DNA from: Mycogone perniciosa | Lineage: Eukaryota; Ascomycota; Sordariomycetes; Hypocreales; Hypocreaceae | Length of the DNA stretch: 64,000 nucleotides | Direction: 5' to 3' | Assembly: GCA_025331125.1 (NCBI GenBank) | Contig: JAOALB010000003.1 | Location: 1 to 64,000 of the forward strand | Shown: positions 43,027 through 52,898 of the stretch, piece by piece | How positions within the stretch are numbered: position 1 is the stretch's first letter | How the letters are laid out: each line of letters opens with the position of its first letter | Notes under the pieces: model-generated | The model's database searches: none | The model's input: the letters and a program-made list of their open reading frames with translations, nothing else | What the model was told of the DNA's origin: nothing | Program-made: the position numbers and the translations under genes

Positions 43027-44223
43027 ATGGAATCAACCGCCGTCCCAGAGCTGCCCGTGACAGTCACAGTCACAGACACAGACACAGAGCCGCCGGATCC
43101 GGATCCCTCGGGCCTCACCTGCGAGGAGTATGTGAACCCACTCGAATCGTCCTCCCGCTGGAATCTCGCAGCCCGTGCGCAGGCCATCCGCTATGCCTCC
43201 AGTCTGGGCTTCAGTCTCTTTAACCGCACCAAGCCTGCGGCCCCCACGCCTTCGTCCGTCTTCTGGGTCGACTCGACGCTCGCGGCCTGCTGCAAGGGCC
43301 CTCAGAAGATCAGGGTCGATGTGTGGATTCCTCCGCGGATATCCATCGGGCCTCGGGCTGCCGTCATAGCCCTTCATGGAGGCGGCTGGATCCTCGGCCA
43401 GGGCACTGACAGTGCTCGCTGGGCCGGGTCCGTCATGGGCTCTATTGACGCTGTGGTCTTCAGCATCAACTACCGTCTCGCCCCGAGCTACCCCTTCCCT
43501 GTGCCTGTCGAGGACTGTGTTGATGCCATTCTGCAGATCGGTAAGAGAGCAGCCCAGTTTGGCATTGATCCCAACCGCCTGATCCTGTCTGGCTTCTCCG
43601 CAGGCGCCACCACGGCGCTGGCTAGCTGGACCATCCTGCAGCACCCTTCTCGTTGGAATTATACCCTCCCTTTCCCCTCTCCTCGCATTGTTGGCCTGGT
43701 CTTGTTCTACCCCCTACTGGACTGGACCATCTCCCGTCCGGAAAAGCGGCAGAGCTGTGCTCGCCCGGATCTTACATCGCCCAAGGGCTTAACAGACCTT
43801 ATTGATGCCTCCTACGTCTATCCTTCCATCCCCCGCATGGAGAGTACGGACCCCAGGCTATCCCCTGGCCTCATGCCAGACGAGCTTTTAATGACGCTGC
43901 CACCCATCCACCTCTGCCTCTGTGAATACGACATGCTGCTCACTGAGGGCATACGGTTCACCAAGAGAATGGAGAGTCACAAGAAGCCCATTACTACCCG
44001 CATTGTCAAAGGAGAGAAGCACGCGTGGGATTGCCCACCCCCTATCGTGCAAAAGGAAAGCGTTGAAGTCGAGTACGGGGAAGCAACCCAAGCAATGGCA
44101 AACTGGTTGGGTCAGGCACATGACACAGACAAGGAGTCGATGCGATCCATGAATACGAAACGACTCCGCATCCCGCGACCTAAACACCTCGCTGTCTTTA
44201 GATCGAGATCAGCAGCGATGTGA
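43027..44223 (+). CDS. erdH: HSL-type alpha/beta hydrolase, candidate ergosteryl-aspartate hydrolase
   Basis: Serine esterase of the hormone-sensitive-lipase group. A single exon from the ATG at 43027 gives 398 residues; the open frame extends upstream but has no earlier ATG. Oxyanion motif HGGG at 117-120, nucleophile elbow GFSAG with Ser191, and likely Asp302 (CEYDML) and His332 (GEKHAWD) complete a catalytic triad. A Thr/Asp repeat (TVTVTDTDTEP) near the N-terminus reflects a CAGTCA/CAGACA DNA repeat. No signal peptide is evident. The link to ErdH, which removes aspartate from ergosteryl-aspartate, rests on the fold and on divergent placement next to the ErdS-type gene. It is inference, because HSL-like hydrolases are numerous in fungi. 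Confidence 0.8.
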   Translation: MESTAVPELPVTVTVTDTDTEPPDPDPSGLTCEEYVNPLESSSRWNLAARAQAIRYASSLGFSLFNRTKPAAPTPSSVFWVDSTLAACCKGPQKIRVDVWIPPRISIGPRAAVIALHGGGWILGQGTDSARWAGSVMGSIDAVVFSINYRLAPSYPFPVPVEDCVDAILQIGKRAAQFGIDPNRLILSGFSAGATTALASWTILQHPSRWNYTLPFPSPRIVGLVLFYPLLDWTISRPEKRQSCARPDLTSPKGLTDLIDASYVYPSIPRMESTDPRLSPGLMPDELLMTLPPIHLCLCEYDMLLTEGIRFTKRMESHKKPITTRIVKGEKHAWDCPPPIVQKESVEVEYGEATQAMANWLGQAHDTDKESMRSMNTKRLRIPRPKHLAVFRSRSAAM

Positions 44224-44605
44224 AGTGCGCTCAAGTTCTTTTGTCTGCTTTCCTGTTCCTCTCTTTCATTTTTCCTTTTCTCTTTTCCTCGACCCTTTTT
44301 TATTGCCCGTAGTGACAGTCAAACTGGCATAAGCCAATAGGGAGATCGAAGGATCAAGCCACTGATATATTGGGAGGAACGGTCATGGTTGGGCGTTGGA
44401 TGCTAGGAGTTATACATGATAGGTGGGATAACGAACCAGGCGTTTTCGGCGGCACATGATGGAACGTTTCACACGCATAGCATATACGAATAGATTTTGG
44501 GATACAACAACATAAAGGCAGAATACAGTGGGCAGGAAGAGTTAACAAGCTATCATAACCCATTGTACGAAGTACTGCAATACCACTATACTAATACTAA
44601 TAACA
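44224..44605. other. Convergent 3' region
   Basis: About 380 bases between the hydrolase and FAD monooxygenase stop codons. It contains one TACGAAGTA element (44566-44574) and pyrimidine-rich sequence just after the hydrolase. No gene seen. Confidence 0.5.
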
Positions 44606-46230
44606 TCACTCCGGTAGCACCAGCTTCCTCACATCCCTATCAAAGCGACCCTGGGTATAATTCATAAACTTGACATATCCCCACGTCAGCCACTCCAGCA
44701 CAAGGCCATTCATCCAGCTCGGTGGCACAGGCGTATTCCAGCGAGCCACAGTCTCTTTGTACGTGGCGTCAATGTCAGCCCTGCGAAGCTTCTCGTAGTC
44801 GCCGAGCAGTTGCGGAACCGTCCGGATCGCCGGCTTCGACCTGCAGGTGAGCAACACGTGCGCTAAGAGAACACCGTCCTCGATGGCTACGCCTGTGCTT
44901 TCGCCCTGTGGAGGCATCTATAATTGTGATGGAACGGTCAGAGATGGGCTGCGGAGTTACATTCGCGGTACATGTCCGCTGGGTAGATCATCACATGGCG
45001 TCTGTCGCGCTTCGGAATGCTCGGGAGGAAATGGTGTGGTGTGGAGGGGGCCATTTATGCTTGATGATATGATGGAGGGTAGGAAAAACAGGAAAAAGAG
45101 AACCTTGCAAGGTAGCAATTAAAAAATAGCAACCCCGAAAAATATCTACGAGATAGTCATAAGAGCTTAAGGCGCATAGGGTGCTGACTTACACCATGTG
45201 CTGCGTCGCCAAGAAGCAACGCCCGTCCCCGTGTCCATATGCCTCCGGACGGCAACATATACACGGGGAAGAAGAGCCAGTCATCGCACTTGTCGATGAG
45301 TTGACCTAAACACACGATGGCCCCGCTGCTCTCGTCGTTGCGGGAGTATATTTGCGCAATGTTCCGTTTCACTCCGGCCTTATCCGCTCCGTGGACGGCC
45401 CAGCCTTCTCGGGATCCGTTATCGCCGCCGGATTTGTCGTCCAGGGGCATCACGGCTGTCAAGTAGAGCTGCTCATGTGACGGTTCGAAATAGCTCATCA
45501 GCAGGGAGTCGTTTCCTTTGGATACGAGCGTTGTGTCTGTGACGAGAGGCTTGCCGTCGGGGCGTAACCAGCGGGACTTTTCTGAAGATGTGACAACACC
45601 TGTGTAAGCGTAGGCAGCGCATTTGCCAGAATACGTCTTTTGTCTCTCCGGGTCGACAAACTGCGTGCGGACTTGCGAGTGTAGGCCATCACACCCGAGA
45701 AGCAAGTCCCCTTCCAACGTACACAACTCCTCCCCGACGTCATTATTCTCAGATATCATCTTGTAAGTCACCTTGATAGACCCCTCCTCGCCCTCCGCAG
45801 ATCCAAACTCTTCAATGCTCTGAATCTTGGCACCAAACACAATCTTGCACCGCTCTCCCGAGAACGGATGCAGTGTCTCCATCATGCTCTCCACGATCAT
45901 ATGGCGCTGCACCCTTATGGCATCGACGTCTGGCCACAAACAGCCCAACAACCCACCTGTTCTATGCGAGACGAGTTCAATGGAGCTCACGCTTGTGCCT
46001 TGAAGCCGCAGACGTTCCCCGACGCCGAGGGAGTCGAGATATCGCATGGCCAGCGGCGTGAGGTTGACTGTGCCGCCGAGAGTCTGCATCTTGTCTCGCA
46101 GCTCGAGCAATGTGATGTGAATGGGTGATTCTGTCGTTGTGTCTGACTTCTGGTTCTGGAGAAGTGAGAGAGCGGCCGAAAGGCCTGCTGGCCCGGCGCC
46201 GATGACGATGACGTGAAATGGTTTGCCCAT
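44606..46230 (-). CDS. FAD-dependent monooxygenase (salicylate hydroxylase / PHBH-like)
   Basis: Group A flavoprotein monooxygenase; the substrate is unknown. Exons (minus) 46230-45193 and 44917-44606 give 449 residues. The start is the Met of MGKPFHVIVIGAGPAGLSAA; an upstream in-frame Met ten residues earlier is less likely. Motifs: the dinucleotide-binding GAGPAG at about 11-16, the DG motif GCDGLHSQVR (about 190) and the GD motif LLLGDAAHG, which is followed across the intron by MPPQGESTGVAIEDG. This is a textbook order for the family. The intron is 275 nt, long for this window, but removing it restores the motif exactly. No membrane anchor. It is convergent with the erdH candidate; a metabolic link is possible but untested. 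Confidence 0.88.
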
Positions 46231-46921
46231 TGTTATGGTTCTTTTGATTTTTTTATTCAATATCTTGGCACCCGCAGTAGAGGTCGAAAGGGCGGTTCAT
46301 ATTTTATACACGTTTCAACCCAGCTTCTCCGACCTTGTTGTATTGAGGCCATCGTGAGAGGGGCCAATCGGCCAGGATGTCCCCGGGCTTATGGATGCTA
46401 AACATTCAGCTTTGCGCCACCCAGGCTAGATCGTGATGCTTGTTTTCACCGAATGTAAAGTACTTCGTACAGAGTGCTCCAAAGATGTAATTGCATTGGC
46501 TGTACTCCGTACTTCGTATTCTTGACTCGTATCTACTCGTAAGTCAGCTGTGAAACATCCCGGTTACCCAAGTAGGAAAGGAACCTTCGTTTCACATCAT
46601 TTTATATCCGGGAGTATCTAAGCCGGTGTAACGGATAGGAGGGCGAATAGACTTGAGCGGTCAAATTGTCCAGCTTGACTGTTCCAGGACCAGAGGGTAT
46701 TTTCTCGTATGATGTGTGTGACAATATTCCAATCACACAAATATAGGTATTAGACGTTGAAAAACCACCTCATGCGGAACCCGTAACTTTGCCCATCCAA
46801 TGTATATTGCCATGTATTGAACTCAAAAAATATCTTTCTTGTCTCATTTGTTGCCTCATATATTCCCGGCCAAAATATCATATGATTTATATGTCTAAGG
46901 ACGACCAATTGACTGGACAAC
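46231..46921. other. Intergenic region between two minus-strand genes
   Basis: About 690 bases: promoter of the monooxygenase and 3' UTR of the GLTP gene. It carries TACTTCGTA at 46461 and the overlapping pair TACTCCGTA/TACTTCGTA at 46503-46518. No gene recognised. Confidence 0.5.
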
Positions 46922-47747
46922 TTACCACTTAGCCTCCTTGCTACCGAGGAAAGCCTTCAAAATCTCGACAATCTTATCCAGCGCAGCCAGGTACACCTTC
47001 AGCTCGTCAACCACCCTCCCCTCATCGGATCCAAGCTTAGCATAGAAGTCCTTGCGGTAGGGGCAAGCACTCATGGCAGCGCTGAAGACCGGCTTCACCA
47101 AGAAGCTATGGTGGGGCTTGAGGGTTTGACCGTAAGCAGCTCGGAAGGAGTCGGAGATCTCTTCGGAGGGTTTGGCAGCGTTCTGGCTGAGGGCGATACA
47201 GGTGAACTCGAGGCCTCTGGGTTTTGTTTTTCGTCAGCAGAACATTCTTCGGGAAAACCAGGTGTCCCTTGGGAGGGTGGCCTACCGGACCAACCACAGG
47301 AGGCCCTCAGTGGCAGTGTGCTTCTTCTCCTTCAACTCATTGCGGCAGAGGTCCTGGATGCTCTCTGACAGGGCAGGAGTTTGGAGCTGGCGGTCACGGA
47401 GTTTCTACATGCGAGGCAGGAGTGTCAGCCGGGGTCATGCTCGGGGTTAGATGCAGCGAGCTTCCCAGGTACACACCTTGACGTTGCCCAGCATGTCAGA
47501 CTTGACGGGGGAGAAGGCCACAGAGCCCATGACGTCTAGACGGTAAACTATGGTCAGCGGCATGGAAAATAGGCCTAGGAGTCACGGTGCTATAGCTACC
47601 AAACATGGTGGTCAGAGACTCGGCGGCATCGAGGAACTGCGTGGTGGCAATGGCATTGCCATTGGCGGCGTCGACCGGCACGTCCACGAAGGACTGCTTG
47701 AAGGTGTTGACGATGGTGCCACCGGGAGGAATGACTGGAGCAGACAT
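46922..47747 (-). CDS. Glycolipid transfer protein (GLTP / HET-C2 family)
   Basis: Moves glycosphingolipids between membranes in the cytosol; the Podospora homologue HET-C2 also takes part in heterokaryon incompatibility. Exons (minus) 47747-47600, 47535-47477, 47404-47286 and 47216-46922 give 206 residues, the family length. The lipid head-group site is visible: Asp63, Asn67 and Lys70 in SDMLGNVKKLR (the same spacing as the Asp-Asn-Lys triad of human GLTP), Trp106 in GLLWLVRG, and a His at 144/145. The start MSAPVIPPGG is characteristic of fungal members. All splice joins fall inside conserved segments and keep frame. It is divergent from phospholipase D across about 1 kb. Confidence 0.92.
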
Positions 47748-48740
47748 TTTGAACAGAAGAGGTCGTATCAGGCGAATTGAGGACTGAGGAATTGGAAAAG
47801 CAGAGGTGTATTGGGTTATGTTTCAAGATCGCGGTGAGTGTTGACACCACTCGCAAATGAGGGATCTAGTGGGGTTCGTTAGTTATTGTTAGCATGTGGG
47901 GTTAGGAGGTTGTCTCAGGAGACGTACCTAAGCGAAGAGGGGGTCTATCGACTCCTTGCATACCTATACAGAGCATTTACGAAGTACAGAGCATCTAGAA
48001 CCTCAGCTTCCACTCACATACTTCATACCAGAGGCTCGCATAAGGTGCGTATCTGTACACCATGCCGCCTCATGTGTTCAATGGAATGTGCGCATCAGAA
48101 AGGCGGCATCTTTCCAGTTGCAGCCATGTTGTGCAACAGATAGGTAGGTATTGAGACGACGTATCATGTGGATTATTGCTGGGCACTAATTGTACGTCAT
48201 CCTCGTTGCTCGCTGTGATCATCATTCGCTAGCTCACAGGCCAATCGATGACTGGGGAGAAATGATGCCAACCACGAGAGAGACGAGCCCCTGGGATATA
48301 TATAACAAAGTTATTGCCCGATTTGAGATTGTCATCCTTCCGAAAGCAAGTTCCCATGCGCGTTGGATCCGGTGACGTCACTGTGTCACATCACGGAATT
48401 TCAAGCTTAACCACCAAAACAACAAGGGAGAAACTTGGCCAGCCGGGGTTTGACCTCAACTGATCGTCTGTTAAAACCCATCCTCTTAAATTATTTACCA
48501 GTTTTATAACCGAACACACGCACGAGTGGTTTAAAAACGAAGCTCTTTACCCAGCTGAGCCCCGCGCTTCCTTCACTGGATCCAGATATTCGTTCTTTTC
48601 CGAGGTACAGAGTACCAATATCATCGTCTAATTTGCCTCCCTTGTTTATTATTATAACCTGCCTCCCTTTCTCTCAATCCCTTCAGCATTTGTTCTTCTC
48701 TTGAACCCATATCAATTTCACCAGCCACAAGTTCGTTAGC
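47748..48740. promoter_or_regulatory. Divergent promoter region of GLTP and phospholipase D genes
   Basis: 993 nt without a supported gene. It includes TACGAAGTA at 47978, a TATATATAAC stretch at 48296-48305 and a perfect 10-bp palindrome GTGACGTCAC at 48372-48381 containing a full CRE (TGACGTCA) of the ATF/CREB type. It is pyrimidine-rich just before the PLD start. Confidence 0.5.
48372..48381. promoter_or_regulatory. CRE palindrome GTGACGTCAC
   Basis: Consensus ATF/CREB (CRE) site in the GLTP/PLD divergent spacer, about 360 nt from the PLD ATG and 625 nt from the GLTP ATG. The consensus is well known for fungal bZIP factors; occupancy here is unknown. Confidence 0.5.
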
Positions 48741-51471
48741 ATGTCCAGTTCCAAGCAAAATGGCGAAAGCCATGGTGTTTTCCATGGTCTTGTTGATGAC
48801 CTAAAAGAAAAGCTCCATGATACAAAAATCCATGATGCCAAGGTGGCATTAATTCAGAAGAAGTAAACACCGCCCAGTTCTTATTGTGATTTCACATCGC
48901 ATGACTGACAAGCTTCGCTGCTATGTAGGCACCAGATTGGAAAACTTGGGAACTTGGTGAGCACAGCAAATCGGTATCGATGAAAGTGGGCACTCAATTC
49001 TGACCACGATTTTGCAGTTCAACAGGAACCACCGCCACGATGAGGAGCATGAGCAGCGCTGTGATGAGAAGCGAACTAAAATCTGCCAATCACACCGTTT
49101 CGAGTCATACTTCCCAGAGCGCGAGGGCAATCTCATCAAGTGGTATGTGGACGGTCGAGATTACTTCTGGGCCGTTTCCGTGGCCTTGGAGCAAGCCCAA
49201 GAAACTATTTACATCGCCGACTGGTGGCTCTCTCCAGAACTCTTCCTGCGGCGGCCTCCCTACTATAAACAGGAATACAGGCTGGACCAAATCTTGAAGA
49301 GAAAAGCAGAAGCAGGCGTCAAGATATTCGTCTGTGTGTACAGGGAAGTCGAGGCTGCTCTAACTTGCAATTCGGCTCACACAAAACATGCTTTGCATGC
49401 TCTCTGCCCAGAAGGCTCGCCAGGCTATGGCAATATCAGGGTGATGCGACACCCAGACCACAATCCCTTTGAAAATGCGGCAGACATGACAATGTACTGG
49501 GCTCACCACGAAAAGTTCATCGTGATTGACTACGCGATTGCCTTCATCGGTGGTCTAGACCTATGTTTTGGGCGATGGGATGCTCGCCAGCATTCTTTGG
49601 CTGACATCCATCCGGAGGGTGTCACCGAGGAAATCTGGCCAGGCCAAGATTTCAACAACAATCGAGTCATGGATTTCAAAAACGTGCAAGATTGGCAACA
49701 GAATGAACTAAACAAGGCAGAGTATGGTCGTATGCCCTGGCATGATGTGGCTATGGCAGTGGTTGGACCGTGTGTTTATGACATTGCCGAGCACTTTGTT
49801 CTCCGGTGGAATTTTGTCAAGCGAGACAAATACAAACGGGATGAGCGATACGACTGGATTATTCTTGAGGGCCGTGAAGGCGAAGATGAGGATCTGGTTG
49901 GAGTGCAACGGCCCAAGCACCCGGTGGGAGAGTACATCAAACATCCCCTATCGCCACTCAGCGCAAAACATCTCGACAATAGGGGAACTATCCGCGTACA
50001 AGTTGTGAGGTCTAGCTCCGACTGGTCCAGCGGCATCTTGACAGAGCACTCTATCCAAAATGCGTACTCGGAAGTCATCCGCAACGCCCAGCACTATGTG
50101 TACATCGAGAACCAATTCTTCATCACTGCAACAGGCGAGCATCAATCCCCCATCCACAACACGATTGGCAGGGCTATTGTCGACGCCGTTGTCCGTGCAG
50201 GCAAAGAAGGTCGCAGTTTCAGGGTAATTATCATCATTCCTGCCATCCCTGGCTTTGCTGGGGATCTCCGAGACGATTCCGCGACCGGGACCAGAGCCAT
50301 CATGGACTATCAGTTTAAGTCAATATGCCGTGGGGAGCACTCGATTTTTGAACAAGTCAAGGCTCAGGGGGTTGATCCCACAAATCATATTTTCTTCTTT
50401 AACCTGAGGTCGTATGACCGCTTGAACAAGACACCGGCAGTTAGTGAGGCGGAAAAGAAGACTGGCGTCAAGTACCAGCAAGTCCAGCGTGCGCAGACCG
50501 AAGAAATCATGGGCGAAGGTATTCACGGAACGGCGGATCCGACAGATGGTGAAAGAACTGTTCACATGGGCGGAGAAAATGAACACAAAATAGCAGAAAG
50601 GGAAGCCATGCAGGCCAAGGATAAGTTTGAACAAGCCAAACCGAGGGAAAGGATTCGCTCAGCAGTCTCTGTTGCACATCACGCACTTGTAGGCCAAGGC
50701 TCCCTGAAAGATGAACCATGGGATGACTCAAATCCCCAATCGGAGATTCACAACTGGGTCCAAGAGGAGCTCTACATCCACGCCAAGCTCCTCATCGCGG
50801 ATGATCGGGTTGTTATTTGCGGTTCAAGCAATCTCAATGATCGCAGCCAGCAAGGCAATCATGACAGTGAGCTCAGTATTGTCATGGAGGATACTAGGAT
50901 GGTCCAGAGTACAATGGATGGTCAGCCATTCGAGGCAGGATATCACGCAATGACACTGCGACGATTCCTTTGGCGAGAGCACTTGGGACTTCTTCCTCCG
51001 CAGGACTTTGATGCCAAGGACGATATCAATGCGCTTCCACCTACAGTTGAGCCCCGGAATAATAATTACGATGACGACGATGGTTGGAAGTTTGTGGAGG
51101 ATCCGCTGGGCGAGGATTTGTGGAACATGTGGACCAGCAGGGCGGACATGAACACGGAGCTATTCCGTCACTTGTTCCATGCTGATCCCGACAATCACTG
51201 TAAGCCCTTACTCTGCCCTGCCCTAGGAGTGAATCAAGAAGCTGATACAGAAGCAGACAAAACGTTTGACGATTACGATCGATATCTTCCCTCTCGAGGG
51301 GTGAGATCCGGTCACATCTTCGATCAGTTCATGCCAGCGCACGAGGCACGGGAGAAGTTGGCGCAGATCAAGGGGCGCGTGGTTTGGATGCCGCTGGACT
51401 TTTTGAAGGACACTGAGATGGCGGAACGGGGTCTTCAAGTCAACGCGTGGACGGAGAGTGTGTACACTTAA
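48741..51471 (+). CDS. Phospholipase D (two HKD motifs)
   Basis: Hydrolyses phosphatidylcholine to phosphatidic acid and choline. Exons 48741-48862, 48929-48956 and 49018-51471 give 867 residues; the middle exon is only 28 nt. The first HKD motif is HEKFIVID (His214, Lys216, Asp221) followed by IGGLDLCFGRWD. The second is HAKLLIAD (His638, Lys640, Asp645) followed by GSSNLNDRS. Between them lies the family block YIENQFFI. An N-terminal charged helical segment (VDDLKEKLHDTK) is present, but no PX or PH domain, unlike yeast Spo14. It therefore fits the shorter PldA-like fungal PLD. A linker of about 100 residues before the second HKD is charged and probably disordered. Confidence 0.93.
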
Positions 51472-52898
51472 TTATCCATGATATTGTATTTGTGTTTTGT
51501 GTTTTGTGTATAAGCCAGGTTGGATACCAAGGTATGAGATTGTCACCATTAGCTATCGTTCTTTGCCGAGCCCTCGGTCGCATAAACGGCCGCAGCGGAT
51601 AAGGCGCCACCAGGGGACAAAGATCAATGAGTCCACCATTTCCACAGCAGAGATGCTATAATAGCTTGTCACAAGCTAAATTCAATGCGGCGGGTGAGAA
51701 GTGCGGAAGCGCCGTGTCTCGGCCAATAGCAGGATCAAGGTGGTCACCTTTGGCTCTCCAGGGTGCAGCGCTTGCATAAGCTCGACTGCTGGCAGCTGGC
51801 TAATGGAAATGGTTCATTATCAGTTGACACTTGAAGCTTTCTGTTCTCTCACAATATATGTGGTTAGAGGGTGCCATTCGAGAAAACGCAGCGCAAGATC
51901 AGACGAACGCCTTCAACCTTGTTCCAAAATGACGTCCTGTTCTGCACCCACGAAGTGGTGTCGGTAAGGTACTGACGCTTGATACCCAGTCAAATTCCCA
52001 CCTCAGATTTAGCGGCGGCAAGGGAAAAAGCCTGGAAGGCCTGCAACACGAGCCCATTGGGCTCTGATCAGGCGGCTAGGTTTTCTCATGGTCTGGCCAG
52101 GTCCAGAGTAATGGTGCCTGATTCCGTGGAGGAGAGAGAAGAAGATATAATATTAGTGCACTCACTGCAATAGTGTCATGACGGACATTGTTTTACCCGC
52201 TGAAAGGCCCACCGCCACCTTACGAGTACGAATGCTACTGACGACGACAGCTGCCGCCAGGCAGTAATAAGTATTAGCTCCAGAGCTGCTGAAGCACCAA
52301 CCCCACGGCGCAGCACCTCTTATTCATCAGCGGCTAGTGCAGCATCACCGTCTCCATGGATATGCAACACTCCCAATAATCCGCCTGCATCTTGGCAACT
52401 CATTTTCCTCCCCTCGCCCGTTCCACCCAGACGCTGTCTTTTGCTGTGCTGTCTTGGGCCCTCTGACGATCCTGCGCCGTCTTGCGATATCGTCTGTCAA
52501 CGCAATATCGCCATCGATCTTCTCAAACCGTGGGGACCCCGCTTCGGACGACGAACGAACGACCTGCTTGTCGAGACCAGATCCGCAGCGAACAAGCTAC
52601 GTTGCACCCAAGGACAAGGATACCACGACCATACGAAGCATACGCAAACACACACGCACCTATATCCACCAATATATACGCACATCCATCTGGACCGAAC
52701 AACGACCGCATCATTTCCATCTTCACCTCCCAGTCCTTCCGCCTCCCAACGTCGACGATCAGGATCATCCACACAGCCGCCCATCATCCATCTATCTGCT
52801 GTGTTCCACACGACGTCTCGCTGTCCGCGCCGCTGATGCGCATGCGACTCGCTTGCCGACTCGACCATACCCATTGAGTCTGCTACCAGTCGCACAAG
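51472..52898. other. Intergenic region upstream of BRO1
   Basis: About 1.4 kb. The last 350 bases are C/A-rich with CACACA-type runs (near 52640-52690), resembling a long 5' leader. Open frames on both strands here (including a 296-codon antisense frame overlapping the BRO1 start) lack recognisable content. No gene is called. Confidence 0.5.
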
